A stretch of 64,000 bases of DNA from Punica granatum (Eukaryota; Streptophyta; Magnoliopsida; Myrtales; Lythraceae): positions 25,948,811 through 26,012,810 of the forward strand of contig NC_045128.1 of assembly GCF_007655135.1 (NCBI RefSeq). The letters run 5' to 3'. Positions 50,001-61,515 of the stretch are shown here, piece by piece. The notes under the pieces were generated by a model. It searched no databases. It worked only from the letters and a program-made list of their open reading frames with translations, and had not been told where the DNA came from. A program made the translations under genes and the position numbers. Position 1 is the stretch's first letter. The number at the start of each line of letters is the position of its first letter.

Positions 50001-51204
50001 TTTACTAGATCATATCAGGTGATGATGATTTGCCAAGGAGAGATGACATTGGCGAGAGGCGCAGGAAACATGAACTTCAAGTGTTGGCTGGTGCCGGAAT
50101 TGAGCCAGAGGATGAAGCTGGAATTGCGGATAGCCCTCCCAGGGCTGATCTAGGTTCTGATTCAGAGAATAGTGTGTCAGAGGAGTCCGGAGATGAATTC
50201 TATGAACAAGTCAAGCAACAAAGAGCTGCTAAACTTGCTGCTAAAGCAGAGAAGTACTCAAGGTTCATTCTGCCTCCCCGACCACCAAATTCTTGCTTCC
50301 TTTTCTTTTAAGAAAACGAAAGACAACTTTTTATGCTCGCAGAAAATTTACTGTCTTTTGTTTAATTATATGAGGAAGAAGAAGAAGAAAGACAACTTTG
50401 CATTCTATCTGATAAAATCTGAAGTCTTATTGTACTGAGTATGGAAAACGTTGAGGACCACAGGTAGTAATTCCCATTAATGCGCTAGGCATGATACTTG
50501 TTTGAGCAGTCCAGGAAGGAAGTAGCACCGTGCAAAAGCACCAGGGCAATTTAACTGCCTTAGCAAAAGATAAAGGAAAAGAGCTTATTTTGAAGTGAAA
50601 CTGGTCACACCATTTTCCATTTGTGTTTTTTAAGAAAACAGAAACTTTAGCATGGCACAACTAAAAAGACCTTTGGTGAAAGTTGATATTGATTTATTGA
50701 TCTAATTCAATAATGGATATTTCTGCAGGAACTCTACAGCTCCAGCTTTGCCAGAAACTGTGGATGGGAAACGTCTGATTACTTATCAGGTGACATACTC
50801 TACTTCTTCTAGTTCTCCAGAAATTGCTTGTCGGGTTGACTAAAGCTGCTCGCACATTCAGATGTGAAACTCGAACCTCACTTTATTGCCAATTGATGCC
50901 AGATGGAGAAAAACAGAGGCCTCACACGAGCTCGCAAGAAACTCACCAAGAACCCCAGAAAGAAATACAGGGTATATACTCTTTACCTTAATTTGTGCAC
51001 TTGGTGGCTGATATTCTCTTCAATTTGTATGTCACCACTGGATTTTCATTCCATTGTTTGTTCTCTTTGTAGACGCAGCACCAGAAGGCAGTGGTGCGAC
51101 GAAAGGGGCAAGTGCGGGAAGTCAGGAAGCCTTCTGGACCCTATGGTGGGGAAGCTTCTGGGATCAATGCTGGTATCAGCCGGAGCATCAGGTTCAAGGG
51201 CTAA
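43914..51204 (+). CDS. THAL: SAS10/UTP3 family protein THALLO (U3 snoRNP, ribosome biogenesis)
   Basis: Nucleolar protein of the SAS10/UTP3/C1D family, needed for pre-rRNA processing. I join 16 exons: 43914-44019, 44146-44237, 45366-45444, 46110-46243, 46454-46600, 46714-46853, 47469-47556, 48018-48197, 48907-49080, 49180-49236, 49318-49457, 49543-49684, 50009-50262, 50729-50789, 50903-50971 and 51073-51204. All phases agree, giving 664 aa. Landmarks: basic [11 protein letters not shown] start, [10 protein letters not shown], long acidic stretches (residues about 55-200), [20 protein letters not shown], the SAS10/C1D helical domain (about 236-322, with [20 protein letters not shown] and [15 protein letters not shown]), [19 protein letters not shown], and the C-terminal SAS10 domain (599-664: [42 protein letters not shown]). 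Length and order match Arabidopsis THAL. The model skips a possible extra exon at 45686-45746. Confidence 0.92.
45686..45746 (+). other. THAL: candidate cassette exon in THALLO
   Basis: A 61 nt segment sits between a good acceptor (cttctctttctag) and a donor (CCCG|gtaata). It is open in the incoming phase and encodes acidic residues like its neighbours ([16 protein letters not shown]). Joined to the normal next exon at 46110 it shifts the frame and soon meets a TGA. Using an AG seven bases further in (46117) would restore the frame as ...[11 protein letters not shown]. Confidence 0.4.
46967..47000 (+). repeat. (G)34 homopolymer in a THALLO intron
   Basis: 34 consecutive G residues follow gagaaaaa. 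The tract lies in the intron between 46853 and 47469. The same tract creates a poly-proline open frame on the minus strand, which is not a gene. Confidence 0.9.
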
Positions 51205-51871
51205 AATATTCACAAATGGAACCTGCTTCACTGCTAACAACCTGAGTCGTCTGGCTGCCATTATACTTTTTGGAACGGGAGGATTCTTTTGCTGTGTGGG
51301 CGAATTGCCAGAAGATTGTGGAATAGGTTGGGGTGCCATTCTCTGTTGGATCCCGCTGTTTGACACGGTTTTCATTTCTCGGTCGCGCGAGATCATTTCG
51401 AAAGTGGTCAGGTCATTTTGAGATGTGCTTGAGTCAGATTTGGCATTCGTGTTTTTATTTAACCATGGAAATGTGGAGCAAAAATTGTTTAGGTTTCCTA
51501 GGAAGACATGCTTTTGGCCAATAACGGGAGGTTTTCCTTTTGTTTTCGTACTAATTTACCTCTATGATAGTTTTAACATCAATTGATCTGTTTCGGTTTT
51601 AATTACTGTGATCACTGGTGTAAGTTATTATTATTTGTCCCCCACCATTAGCAATTGTAGTTCCATTGCACAAGCGTAGTTGTGGTAGACCAATCCAGAA
51701 GAGTCTTAAGACACAGCGGCTCATTTTCTCAAGGTTGTGTTATTTACTGAATGAACTGATGACAGTTAATATCATTTGTCATTTGCAGTTGAGAATTAGC
51801 CAGGAAACTGGTGTTGCTTAAGCAGCTTGTAAGACACGAGCTTGAGGTGCTGGAGTGCGTCTGTCTTTGAT

Positions 51872-51905
51872 CCTCAGCAATCATTAAGCCTCAGCAATCA
51901 TTAAG
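51872..51905. repeat. 17 bp perfect tandem duplication
   Basis: cctcagcaatcattaag occurs twice back to back. A similar local duplication (ggatattacaggaagtagtc twice) lies at 52266-52307. Confidence 0.85.
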
Positions 51906-52531
51906 CAACTTGATGCTTAGCATGCTTTGCGATATTCATGTCATCTTATTATGCCATGTCAAATATTATGGGCTCCATTGTCTAGGGACATCGTTGACAT
52001 GGCCAGTTTATCTTAGGACAGCTTTGGTAGAGACTCGTCTACAAGACTGTCGGAGTGTTGGATTAACTGACAGCCACTGCTCGCTCTCATGCTTGGGCTT
52101 GGCTGAAGTTCCTTCTTCAGGGATGTATTGCTACACGAAGAGAAAAGTGCGGTTAGTTTTTCTTATGTCGTGACACAGCCTCACATCCATGAAGTCCCCT
52201 AAATACTTGGAGGTATCTATCATGATGCTAGTAATTTTAGTCCATTCCATTCTCGAAGTGCCTTAGGATATTACAGGAAGTAGTCAGGATATTACAGGAA
52301 GTAGTCGAGAATGCCGTTATGATTTCCAGAGAGGTATGAGGCTAGGAAAAGTGAGTTCAAGAGTAAAAAGTAAACTGACGGTTATGGTGTGCGAGGGATG
52401 CAATATTGTTAGAATTGCTAGAGCTGCAACTCGAAGATTCACTACGACAAGGAAAGATCGTAAAGAGTGCATTAGCAATACAACCACATGGTTATTATCC
52501 TTCGCTTTTGCTTGCTTGCTTGCATGCCGGG

Positions 52532-53095
52532 TGTTAGGATCGGAGGTGATCCAACCGAGTCGAAGAAAAGAGAAAACTGAAAAACAACACACGAATAATT
52601 TGGCGGAATTATAACGAAGTCTCACTCGTATCTCACAAGCCCAAATCCAACTCGCTCTCACCATATATAGAGTACAAGACCCATATCCATTAAATATTCC
52701 TGAAATATATCCTAGAATTTCCTAAAATACATCCCCTTTAATGTTGGAAACAAGATACAAAATATTCCTCCCAAAAATATCTTGAAATCATGCTGATTTC
52801 GTGTTGGCCAACCCTGTGACCGCTATCTGCCCATACCGTGTTGGCCGACCCTGTGACCGCTATCTGCCCATACCTGACCGCGGTCACCACTCACTACTCG
52901 CCACCAGATTGTGGTCTCACGACACCTGACCGCAGTCTCGATATAATTCCGCGAGCTACTGAGCAAAACCAGGATCCCGTGACCACGGTCTGAGCTCCTT
53001 GACCGCGGTCTCAACGTGTTCTCATCTCTCTGGTTGATTCTACCTCGTTTCCTAAGGGTCTTCGAGTCTTCACGCTTGATGCGAGACACCTCTTA
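52532..53095. mobile_element. probable retroelement fragment or solo LTR
   Basis: This stretch has no match in duplicated copy B, so it is likely an insertion into copy A. It begins tgttaggatcggaggtgatc, has a TATA-like tatatagagtacaag at 52664 and GC-rich repeats (ctgtgaccgctatctgccca), and no coding sequence. LTR borders and target duplication were not confirmed. Confidence 0.35.
52801..52874. repeat. 37 bp tandem repeat, two units
   Basis: Two adjoining units starting gtgttggcc, at 52801-52837 and 52838-52874, differ at one base. A shorter echo (tgaccgcggtc) follows. Confidence 0.85.
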
Positions 53096-54613
53096 ACTCT
53101 GGGTGATGTTTAGGAAACTGTTGCATCGTTTCTATTTCTCAAAGTGCCACGAGAGATTATGTACGGAAGTAAGGCTTCCGATAATGTAAACTGAAACGTA
53201 TTGCTATCACACGATGGGAAGGATGGTTTCAGGCAAAATGGACAAAGGAACTGACTGGTGCCCTCATCTTGTCGGTCAGAATATCTGCTGCTGACAATGG
53301 TGAATCTTTCGATTTTCCTCCGGGATTATTCATTAAGCTTCCAAACTCCAGTTGAGTATAGGATTTGAAGCAATCCTCTTTCATCCGGATACTTATATCT
53401 TTGGTGTAATTGGCTCAAAAATATTGTTATAACAAGTCTTCCACGATGTAGAGCACCTATATGTGCAGAAGTTTTCGCAACTCCATTATATATGATGGAG
53501 TTGCACGGCAATTCGACAACTCAAAATACAGTTTGTATTCAATTTCTTGTTCAGAAATGTTTACTATGTTTCTGAATTCCCGTGAACGGAAATCTTCCTT
53601 GGTGTATGTATGGACTATCAAGGGAAGTCTTCTGTTTGAGTTTTTTGAAAGGTTATCAGATCCATTCAAGCTGAGCAGACTGGTGAAAGATGTTATGGCT
53701 TGGTCGCAACATCTTACAAAGTAACAGGTAGGGACAGTGTTTCACCGCATGCAGCGCAAGGTCGATGGCTTACAAATAGAAAATGGTAAACCATCAAGCC
53801 CTAACTGATACATCTTCTGGGGCTGCTTTGACAAAAGGAAGGCACTTCTTTTTTTAATAGCATTTTCCGAGACAATTTATGAAGCTGTTTTAATGCTCAT
53901 TGCAGAGATTAGATGAGCATGAATAGTAGAGAGAAATGTATAATAACTGACATAGGGGATAGCTAATTTATGCGTATTCATCATTCAACATCAAGAAATT
54001 TCTCGATTAACCACAAGTCAGGCTTTGGCTAAAGCATGCGACAATTGTTTTTGTTATCAAATCAGTCCGCTAAGGAATGAAAAACTGTAAGAACGAGGAA
54101 GATGCTCCATGCTGTTCTTGCTAATGAGTGGAATTAATAAGTGGAATTTCTTCCCATTAATTGCCTAGTCAGGTACACTGCGTATGAAGTTCTGTAGTGA
54201 GCTTCAACAGTGTTGATAATGTCTATCACATAATTCATTATTCTGATTATGTCGGTATGTAATCCGTGTGCGTGAATTTCCATAGTGAGTTTCGACAGTG
54301 CTGAAGATAGGGCGAGGTTACAAAAATCACAACATATATGCTGGACAAACAGCCGTGAGAGGTCGTTTTGCAGAAATGTTTATCAGGATACAAGTCCTCT
54401 TCAAAAGCGGAGTACAGTCATTGCAGTTTCTGGAAAATATATGGGGTTGCACACCAGACACATTATTCATACAACGCAGTGATGCAAACAGACTATATAG
54501 TGGGAGGATAGCTTATAGAAAGAGAAGGCAAGACTCAGCCCGGTTTTGATGTTGCCAATTCTTCTTCGAAGAGGAGATCAGTACTGCGAATCACCTGCTT
54601 CCTCTCCTGGCAA

Positions 54614-55084
54614 TTAATATGCCACATATCTACCCCTGCCAGTAAACCTGGACCCCAGAGGGATGATGAAGAGGTAATACCAGAGAATAGCAGATGTGGA
54701 TGTGGTAAATGCCAAAGAGACGTATTTGAAGAGTGCGGCCGCCTTCATCCGGTGGAGCCTCAGGGAAAGGAGAGAGGACATGAAGGCAATCCAAACAGAC
54801 ACGATGAGATATCTCAGGATTGAGTTTGGGATTGAAGCCCACTGTGGCAGGACGTTGAGTGAGTTACCGACCACAAAATTGATACCTGCAATAACAATTC
54901 CACTGGATGAGAAATCTGCTTTGTTATCGCTTTCAGTCAGGATGTCCGGATCTGGTTGTGCGCAGGATCCGTTATCTAGTTGTACATTCAGCTTTGTCTC
55001 TGCTAGTCTGCAGGGTTTGCTAACGCTCTCCATAGCTTCGAAATGATCATCTGCTTGTGCACACGGCCTTGCTGGGAAACACAT
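54614..55084 (-). CDS. unrecognised small membrane protein
   Basis: A 156-codon frame with a real ATG. The first 60 residues are polar. Three hydrophobic segments follow: about 62-80 (GIVIAGINFVVGNSLNVL), 90-108 (LRYLIVSVWIAFMSSLLSL) and 121-142 (YVSLAFTTSTSAILWYYLFI). The tail is basic. I do not recognise the family. The last two segments form a hairpin like that of the gene at 57235-57729 on the other strand, with a shared 'A.L.K' loop, so the two may be distant paralogues arranged head to head. It may be a terminal exon of a longer gene, as earlier exons could lie beyond 55.1 kb. Function unknown. Confidence 0.5.
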   Translation of the reverse strand: MCFPARPCAQADDHFEAMESVSKPCRLAETKLNVQLDNGSCAQPDPDILTESDNKADFSSSGIVIAGINFVVGNSLNVLPQWASIPNSILRYLIVSVWIAFMSSLLSLRLHRMKAAALFKYVSLAFTTSTSAILWYYLFIIPLGSRFTGRGRYVAY

Positions 55085-56192
55085 GGAAAGAAATGAGGAA
55101 GGGGCTGCTGGTGCTGCTGCAGGACAGTTCTAATTGTCTACTGCTCCAAGATTTCAATAGGCGAGATGATGGAGTTCCCAAAGTTTCAACAAAGCGCGTG
55201 ATGGGAAACAATTTTAAATTAGATGACAGATAATGGCATATCTTTTGAACTATTACCATTAATAAAACCCCATGTGAATGAAATTATATTAAAACCCCTA
55301 TCAACCAGGTATTAAAAATGCCAAAGCTCCCTATGGACAGGCCCCTTGTCCTTTCTTTTTCTTCCTTTTCTTTTCACTGGAATAGTTTACTTCTGTCCCC
55401 ACAACACGGTTGGCGAGATTTTCGCTGAAGTTTCAAATATCTACAGAAGGTGGCAAATCACATACGGAATGAGAGGAGGTTCCGCGAAAGTACACAAGCA
55501 TTTTAATTTTCCAGGAACAATGGGAAGGAGGGAATTTGAATCATCTTGTCCATTATGGAACGGAATTTCCAGACTTATTCCATATCCATGACATCCTACT
55601 TCTGTAGCACCGGAGTGGACGTACTGTTTACATCTATAGGCACGTAAAGTTGGCCCTTTTTAACGACCCTTGCTGTGGAGGAATCTGTGAGACAAGCATG
55701 ACCTTCTTGGCTACTCCTGATCATACAGAGAGGATTTAAACGATTGCACTGTACCCTTATATGCTGTTCTTCTCGCCCTATTGTTAGCCTAGATTACCGT
55801 TCAGCACTTTGATGATATAGATGCACTATTTTTTATTGGGCATTGCCTTGGAAGATGTAAAGAATTTCAAGTGACAATACCATTTCGCTCTTGCACGTCC
55901 GTAGGGTGGTCCACACAGGCATACCTAGAGAGGAAAAAAGCCCGGGACTCCCGGGTTGGGTTACGCGTTTTGATTGACACGGTGCTTCTCGACCTAGAAA
56001 TTCAGATCTTTCAAGCAAGCGATTTTTTTTTCTTTTTTTCTTTTTTTATGAACGAGAATTTCTGATTGCCACAACTCTATTTTCTTTTTCCCCTTTTGTG
56101 TACAGTGTCCATATCTTTGAGACTCAGAGAGAGTGAAATCTCTGTGGAAGCATTCCTTTTCTATCACACTTGGACCAGATCCTCATCACTTC

Positions 56193-57234
56193 GGAGCAAT
56201 GGCATTGCCGGTGGAAGAGATGCAGAGGCCGGAAATCAACTCTTTCACAGATGGTCTGATATTGATGTTCTCAGTTCAATTTGAGCAAATTCAAGCAGTT
56301 TTTGACATAAGACTGATCATGTTTGTGATTTCAGAACTGGGAGGAAATGCTTTGGAGAGCTCACTGGGTGATCATCCTCGAGTCAAACAAGCTGTAACTC
56401 AAGGTGTGCCCATAATTATATGTGCCTCCGTACTGACATCAAGGAATTCATGTTGAGTTACTTATCTGTCTAGGACACCTGCATATGTGATGTTTTCCTC
56501 CGCATTCACAAATTGAGACTCAGCTCTCCTTTACATATTTTGATTCATTTGCAAGATTCCTGAATCCTGATCAAATCTGGTAAAGGAGTGCCCTATGTAA
56601 AAGAATCTTTGTGTCTTCATCTTCTTTAGTAATCACTTTTCTTTCCAAATATTCTTCAAATACCTCTTGATGTTCTGTCTTCAAATCTGGTAAAGGAGTG
56701 CCCTATGTAAAAGAATCTTTGTGTCTTCATCTTCTTTAGTAATCACTTTCTTTCCAAATATTCTTCAAATACCTCTTGATGTTCTGTCTTTGTTTTTGCA
56801 TCTACAGTGTTTGCGAGTGGGATATCGGGAAGTGTACGATTGCTGATTCGTGGAACCAGTATGAACTCCTTTTTTAATCTTTTCATATTGTTTCCTCATG
56901 TACCTGCTGCTCTGCTATTCCATGAATCAGAACTTGAGACCTGCACATTAAAGATAGTGAAATGGGTGATGATCAAATCAATCTATTTCGGCATATTTTT
57001 ACAGATAGTAACACGGGATCACTCATGATGCAACTATAAGTAGGTCCGTTTGGTTTAATGTATGGGTGATGATCAAATCGCTCTTTTTTTCTGTGGTCCC
57101 TTTCAAGGTTTCTTCTCCCAGCTCTAATCCCTCCAACATGACGCTTCCTTGCAGCATTGATTGTTATGTTTGTGAAGACAAAGTTCATTGTCCCAATCGG
57201 AGGGAATTGGACTTCGTCTGGTGGAGGAGGTTGA
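56193..57234 (+). pseudogene. exons of an unrecognised gene ending at an in-frame TGA
   Basis: Exon-like pieces with fitting borders: LGGNALESSLGDHPRVKQAV (56336-56404, after gtgatttcag), VFASGISGSVRLLIRGT (from 56808, after catctacag, to 56860), then LIVMFVKTKFIVPIGGNW and TSSGGGG from 57159 (after cttgcag). The joins keep the phase. The last piece reaches TGA at 57232-57234, and the same frame stays open right after it for 164 codons. A possible start is the ATG at 56201 (MALPVEEMQRPEINSF), but its join to the next piece is not clear. Either the gene is broken here, or a splice I cannot see removes the stop. Confidence 0.35.
56571..56789. repeat. perfect 110 bp tandem duplication
   Basis: 56571-56680 is repeated at 56681-56789 with a single T missing from a T run. 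Each unit begins tcaaatctggtaaaggagtg. It lies in a presumed intron of the 56.2-57.7 kb gene and is very recent. Confidence 0.95.
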
Positions 57235-57729
57235 GTGGGCACAAGTGAGACGCCTGTAGCGTTTGATCAAGCAGCTGGCGATCTCGAGGCTGGAGGCTCG
57301 CGCAGCAATAATGTTAATACCCAAGAAGGCTTCCCAGATCAAGAAGGGCAAGAAGAGACTCCAGGCCTCGAACCTGAGGAAATTCCAGGATCCGTGGGGT
57401 CCGTGCTACTGGACGATTTCACTGACATTGGGAAGGTAGCACAGCACTTGAAGCATCCAGAGACGTATCTGACCGGTCTCTTGATGTATGAGATGCACTC
57501 TGCAGTGCAGACTCTGAAGGACGGCATCTCGCCGCCGACTCCAGCAAAGAAGACCCTGTGGTATCTCGTTTTTGGAAACATCGGGACACTGTTTGTGCTT
57601 TTTATAATGCTGGCCTGTGCACCCAAGGGATCCACCAAGGCCAGTATTCTGGTGAAGAGCATGACTGCCGCAGGAGTACTATTGTTTGGGCTGAATTTGG
57701 CTATGCTTTTTCTCAAGGATCAACCCTGA
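57235..57729 (+). CDS. unrecognised two-helix membrane protein, 3' exon
   Basis: Open for 164 codons to TAG/TGA-type end at 57727-57729, with no ATG at its 5' side, so it is probably the last exon of a spliced gene. The first 60 residues are acidic and low in complexity (DQEGQEETPGLEPEE). A helical stretch follows (DDFTDIGKVAQHLKHPETYL), then two hydrophobic segments at about 106-128 (KTLWYLVFGNIGTLFVLFIM) and 138-160 (ILVKSMTAAGVLLFGLNLAM). Codon usage and composition look like a real gene. The frame is continuous with upstream exon text except for one TGA at 57232. Family and function are not recognised. Confidence 0.55.
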   Translation: MGTSETPVAFDQAAGDLEAGGSRSNNVNTQEGFPDQEGQEETPGLEPEEIPGSVGSVLLDDFTDIGKVAQHLKHPETYLTGLLMYEMHSAVQTLKDGISPPTPAKKTLWYLVFGNIGTLFVLFIMLACAPKGSTKASILVKSMTAAGVLLFGLNLAMLFLKDQP

Positions 57730-57734
57730 AGTAT

Positions 57735-58590
57735 CTCCTACACTATCCTTACAATAAAAAGACTGTAGCTAGCCCACTAGAGCTGAAGCGGAACAGGCCT
57801 GGCATTTGATTGATCCCGAGTATTCATCATTGCGTCGAGTATGTTATGTTTTCAAGGTTCTCATTGATCCAAGCGCCATCAAGTTGTTGAAACATGTTTG
57901 CCCTCTGATTGTATCTAAGAAATAAGCAATATGCGGATATTCTCTGATATGTGTGTGTATTTTCATGTTGGCTTTCATTTAAATGTTATTTTCACAAGAT
58001 TAGAAATATCAAAAGGAGAACAAACGCGAGGATGTTTTATTAATCTTGTTATGCACTGTATTACTTTCTTGAGCGCCAATGTTCTTTTTTAAGGGAGGTA
58101 GGCTTGCGGTTTGCTCCTTCTCGGGATATTACAAGGGGAGAACCGGTGTCTTTGTATTGTTTTATTTTCTCTGCATGTAATTCTTTGCTTATATAACGTG
58201 AGATAAGCAAAGGGTTTCTCTGCACTTTCTTGTGCTTTTCGGCGATCATACTCCGCTCTTTGGAGACGTTGATCATAGTACTATAGTTTCTTTCTTCCAT
58301 ACCATCACATGTCAATTGTTATGCAATGTCTTCTGATCCCCCGGAAGACATGTGAGACTCTTGAAAGGTTGACCCGGAACTTTCTTTGGGCTGCCACAAA
58401 AAGCTTCACCTGGTGGGCTGGAACACTGTTGCACTCCTTCTGCCTCCCTGATGAGCAAATTCTTCCTTCTTCATCCTTTCAATAAAATCTCTGTAAAAAT
58501 GCCAAATCTTATTCTCTCAAGTATGGAAAATACTCGAGGGCCATAGGTAGTAATTCCATATTGTGAATTTGGACACTGGTTTCCGCTTTT
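57735..58590. other. intergenic, with LINE scrap
   Basis: The 3' flank of the membrane-protein gene. It includes a short LINE fragment at 58345-58440. Near 58518-58557 the text agtatggaaaat.ctcgagggcc.taggtagtaattcc resembles THALLO intron text at 50439-50474, hinting that the duplication upstream of copy B once reached into THALLO. Confidence 0.45.
58345..58440 (+). mobile_element. LINE reverse-transcriptase scrap
   Basis: One frame reads LERLTRNFLWAATK and, after a frameshift, KLHLVGWNTV. This pair is the conserved RNFLWG...KIHLVSW segment after the RT domain of plant L1 elements. Only about 100 bp remains. Confidence 0.65.
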
Positions 58591-61125
58591 ATTGTGTTTG
58601 TATGATCATCATTTCTCGGTTGTGTGAGATAATACGAAATTGGTCAGCTCACTCTGGTACTTGCTTCAGTTGGGTTTGGCATTCATAGCTTTGTATAACC
58701 ATGGGAATATGGAGAAAAAAATTGTTCACATTTTCTATGAAGACATGCTTTTGGCCAATGATGAGAGATTTCTTTACTTCATGGTAGTTATAATGTTTAC
58801 TGATTTTTTTGGGTTTAATAAGTGCGATCTCTGGTGAGCATAAACTAGTAGTCTTTGTAAGTGACGTTTTTTTACTTTCAATAGCAATTGTAGTTCCGTT
58901 GCATGAGCGTGTAAGTGTGATAGCTCAATCAAGTAAAAGTCTTAAGGCCGAGCGGCTCATTTTCTTAAGGGCTGCTCGAATAATATAATGAACTCATGAT
59001 ATCGTGTCTCATTTGCTGGTTGACAATCAGCAGAGAAACTTGAACAGAATGTGAGACACAAACTGGAGAATATCATGTATTGATCCGTGACTGGATCTAA
59101 ACCTTTTTAGCGTTCTTTGTAGGTTGACAGCCTAAACACTTATGGATCAGTGGTTTTAACTAGTGTTATTAAAATCAGACCGGACGTCGAGCCGGTAAGA
59201 GTGTGGGTTCATGGGTATATGGGTTCAACTGGATGTTCGACGGGTCGGACCACATGTTTAATTAATTATATAACAAATATATATTATTATGAAAAATAAG
59301 TTAAATGATAATATGTATAAAATTAGTAGAATAATAAAAATAATGGTGAATAATGATGCCAAAAAGTCTAGTTTGCTTGATGGATTGGCTTAAAATTTAG
59401 GGTGTATTCATGGGAGAGCGGTTCAATTCCCCACTCAATCAATGTATTTTGTATTTATCTAATTAACAATTGAACCCAAAGTCAGGCCGGTTCAGTGGGT
59501 CTACCTCAAAAACCGGCCATTTCTATGGGTTCACTGGCTCAAAGTTGTTAGGTACAACCGGATCGGACATGGTGCTGGTTCCCGGTCCGATCAGTCTAAC
59601 TGGGCGGTTCAGTCCGATTTTAATAACAATGTTTTTAACGTCGAAGGTACTCTAGTGTTGGAGTGCAGTCATTTTCTATCCTCAGTAATTACGTAAAACA
59701 AATATCTTATTATTTAACAAGAAAACTTACCAGCAAGCACATCTCTTTTCAATCGTGAGAAATTTATTTTTTTAAAAGGTGGTGCATTATTTTTCACTCC
59801 TGTCAATGGTGAATCTTTTGATTTTCTCCAGGAAGCTCTGGAGGCTCTGTCAATAGATCCCCTTTTCGCTTCATCTCTTCAGTCCGAATACGAAGGCAAT
59901 TCGTCAAGCTTATCGATTGAAGCTTCTAAATGATGGAGGCACTTAGGCAAACTTATCGATTGAAGCTTCCAAATTAAATTCCGTTGACAATAGGATTTGA
60001 AGCGACTCCCTTTTCATCTAGATAAAAGAAACTTGGCCAACTTCACTCGGGGAAATGACTTCAGAAATTGTATATGATATAACTATTGAATTTCCATCGA
60101 GCTTGTACAAGTCTGAACCCTTCTTCACTTAAAAGTTCAAGCTGATAAGTAGTAATAGCCAAGTCACATATAAACCCGTAGATATTCTTTCATTTTTCCA
60201 ATGCGGAATTTAAGCTATCTGGCCTCTCAAAAATAACCACGACACGGCATGGGAGCTAGTAATTTCCATAATATTTGGTTCACTGGAATATTGGTCTGAC
60301 TTAATTAGGCTATCAGAAGATAATGATTGGAACTCATCCGCTTCATCAGCACAGATGATCAACTTGCTGACGGTCTTTACTTACTAATTCTCGCTTCTCA
60401 GCACTTCGGTCCAAGCTCAACATTGCTCCCTCCCCGTTGCGCTTGCAGGGAGTATAAGGAAAGATAACCATAGATAACAAGTCATTAATTATGTATAATC
60501 AATTTGATACACTTTCCATACTTGAATCCATAATTTTGTACACAATTACAGTATAAATACAAGTATACAACTTATGAATAGTAGGTTGGATTTCTCCCAA
60601 ATACTCTAAATCCCTTTATGGTATTAGAGCTATCTTTCCCTATAAGAAGCAAACCCTGAGACATGCCTCGGAGTGTTTTTCAAGCAATCCGAGCAGTTTC
60701 TCATAAAATCCACCCATTCCATGTCAAAGCCCAAAATGGCATAAGGCGCCTCAAGTTTTAGGAAGTATTTGCGGGTTGCCATTGGCTCGAAATAAACGTC
60801 ATGGAGACTCTACTAATATTACAAGTCTTCCTCTGAGCATAGGATCGACATGTTGAGAAATTGAACTGTAGTTGATGTTCAGTTTCTTGTTCAGAAATAT
60901 CTACAAGATTCTGAATTCCTATGAACAGAAATTTTCCCGTTTGAACTACGATTGAGATCTCATTTATGGACTATTAATGGAACTCTTCTGTTTGAGTTTT
61001 TTGAAAGATTATCAGATAAGTTCCGGTTGGGAAAACTACTGACTGTTCTAATATGTTTTAACATCTTAGAGTGGAAGAGGGGGCAGTGTTTCACGGCAAT
61101 GCGGCACAAGGTCGATGGCTTACAA
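58590..61125. repeat. duplicated block, copy B
   Basis: Direct-orientation counterpart of 51330-53790; see shared words there. It lacks the 52.5-53.1 kb insertion of copy A and carries instead its own TIR element at 59161-59630. No coding region is recognised. Confidence 0.75.
59152..59639. mobile_element. 470 bp TIR transposon in copy B
   Basis: The element 59161-59630 has inverted ends gttattaaaatcagaccgg and the inverse of gtccgattttaataac. The flanks ggttttaac (59152-59160) and gtttttaac (59631-59639) form a 9 bp duplication with one mismatch (or 8 bp, also with one). GC-rich arms rich in ccggttc/gaaccgg words are typical of a widespread plant non-autonomous family. hAT or Mutator cannot be separated by this alone. 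Confidence 0.7.
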
Positions 61126-61135
61126 AAACCTTGGA

Positions 61136-61515
61136 AAGTTACATACTTGTAGAATATTTATAAACGTTCTCCAATCATTGGCAATTACCTGAAAAGAGGT
61201 TTACAATTGTAGTCGGATAACTGTTCCCACCAAATTCATGGCTATGCCTTTTAGTAGGGTTTGTGGGCTCGCTTTCAGGCAGGGCCTTTAGGGTCCTCGT
61301 GTTCAAAAATGCATAAAAGAGTAATCGAATGTAGAATGAAATGAATGAACAATCCTTTGAAAGTTACATAAATGTATAATATTAATAAAAGGTCTCTAAC
61401 CATTGGCAATTACCTTGAAAAAGGTTCAAAATTAAATTCGGATAATTGTTCTCATAAAATTCATGGAAATGCCTTTTAATAGGGTTTATGGGCTCGCTTT
61501 CGAACCAGACCTTTA
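61136..61515. repeat. two diverged ~155 bp direct repeats
   Basis: 61136-61294 and 61361-61515 share gttacata, cattggcaattacc, ttcatgg.atgccttttaat/gtagggttt and tgggctcgctttc in the same order. Confidence 0.7.

Larger units (their letters stand above)
51330..53790. repeat. duplicated block, copy A (3' flank of THALLO)
   Basis: Matches 58590-61125 in the same direction. Shared words: gaagacatgcttttggccaa at 51502 and 58740; the agcaattgtagttcc.ttgca stretch at 51651 and 58883; ctgtttgagttttttgaaag at 53632 and 60988; caaggtcgatggcttacaaa at 53757 and 61108. No coding region is recognised. Spans 51.2-54.6 kb as intergenic DNA after THALLO. Confidence 0.75.

Noticed and set aside
52317..53089. 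Overlapping open frames on both strands
   Set aside because: They lie across a probable retroelement fragment with tandem repeats and show no protein similarity I can name.
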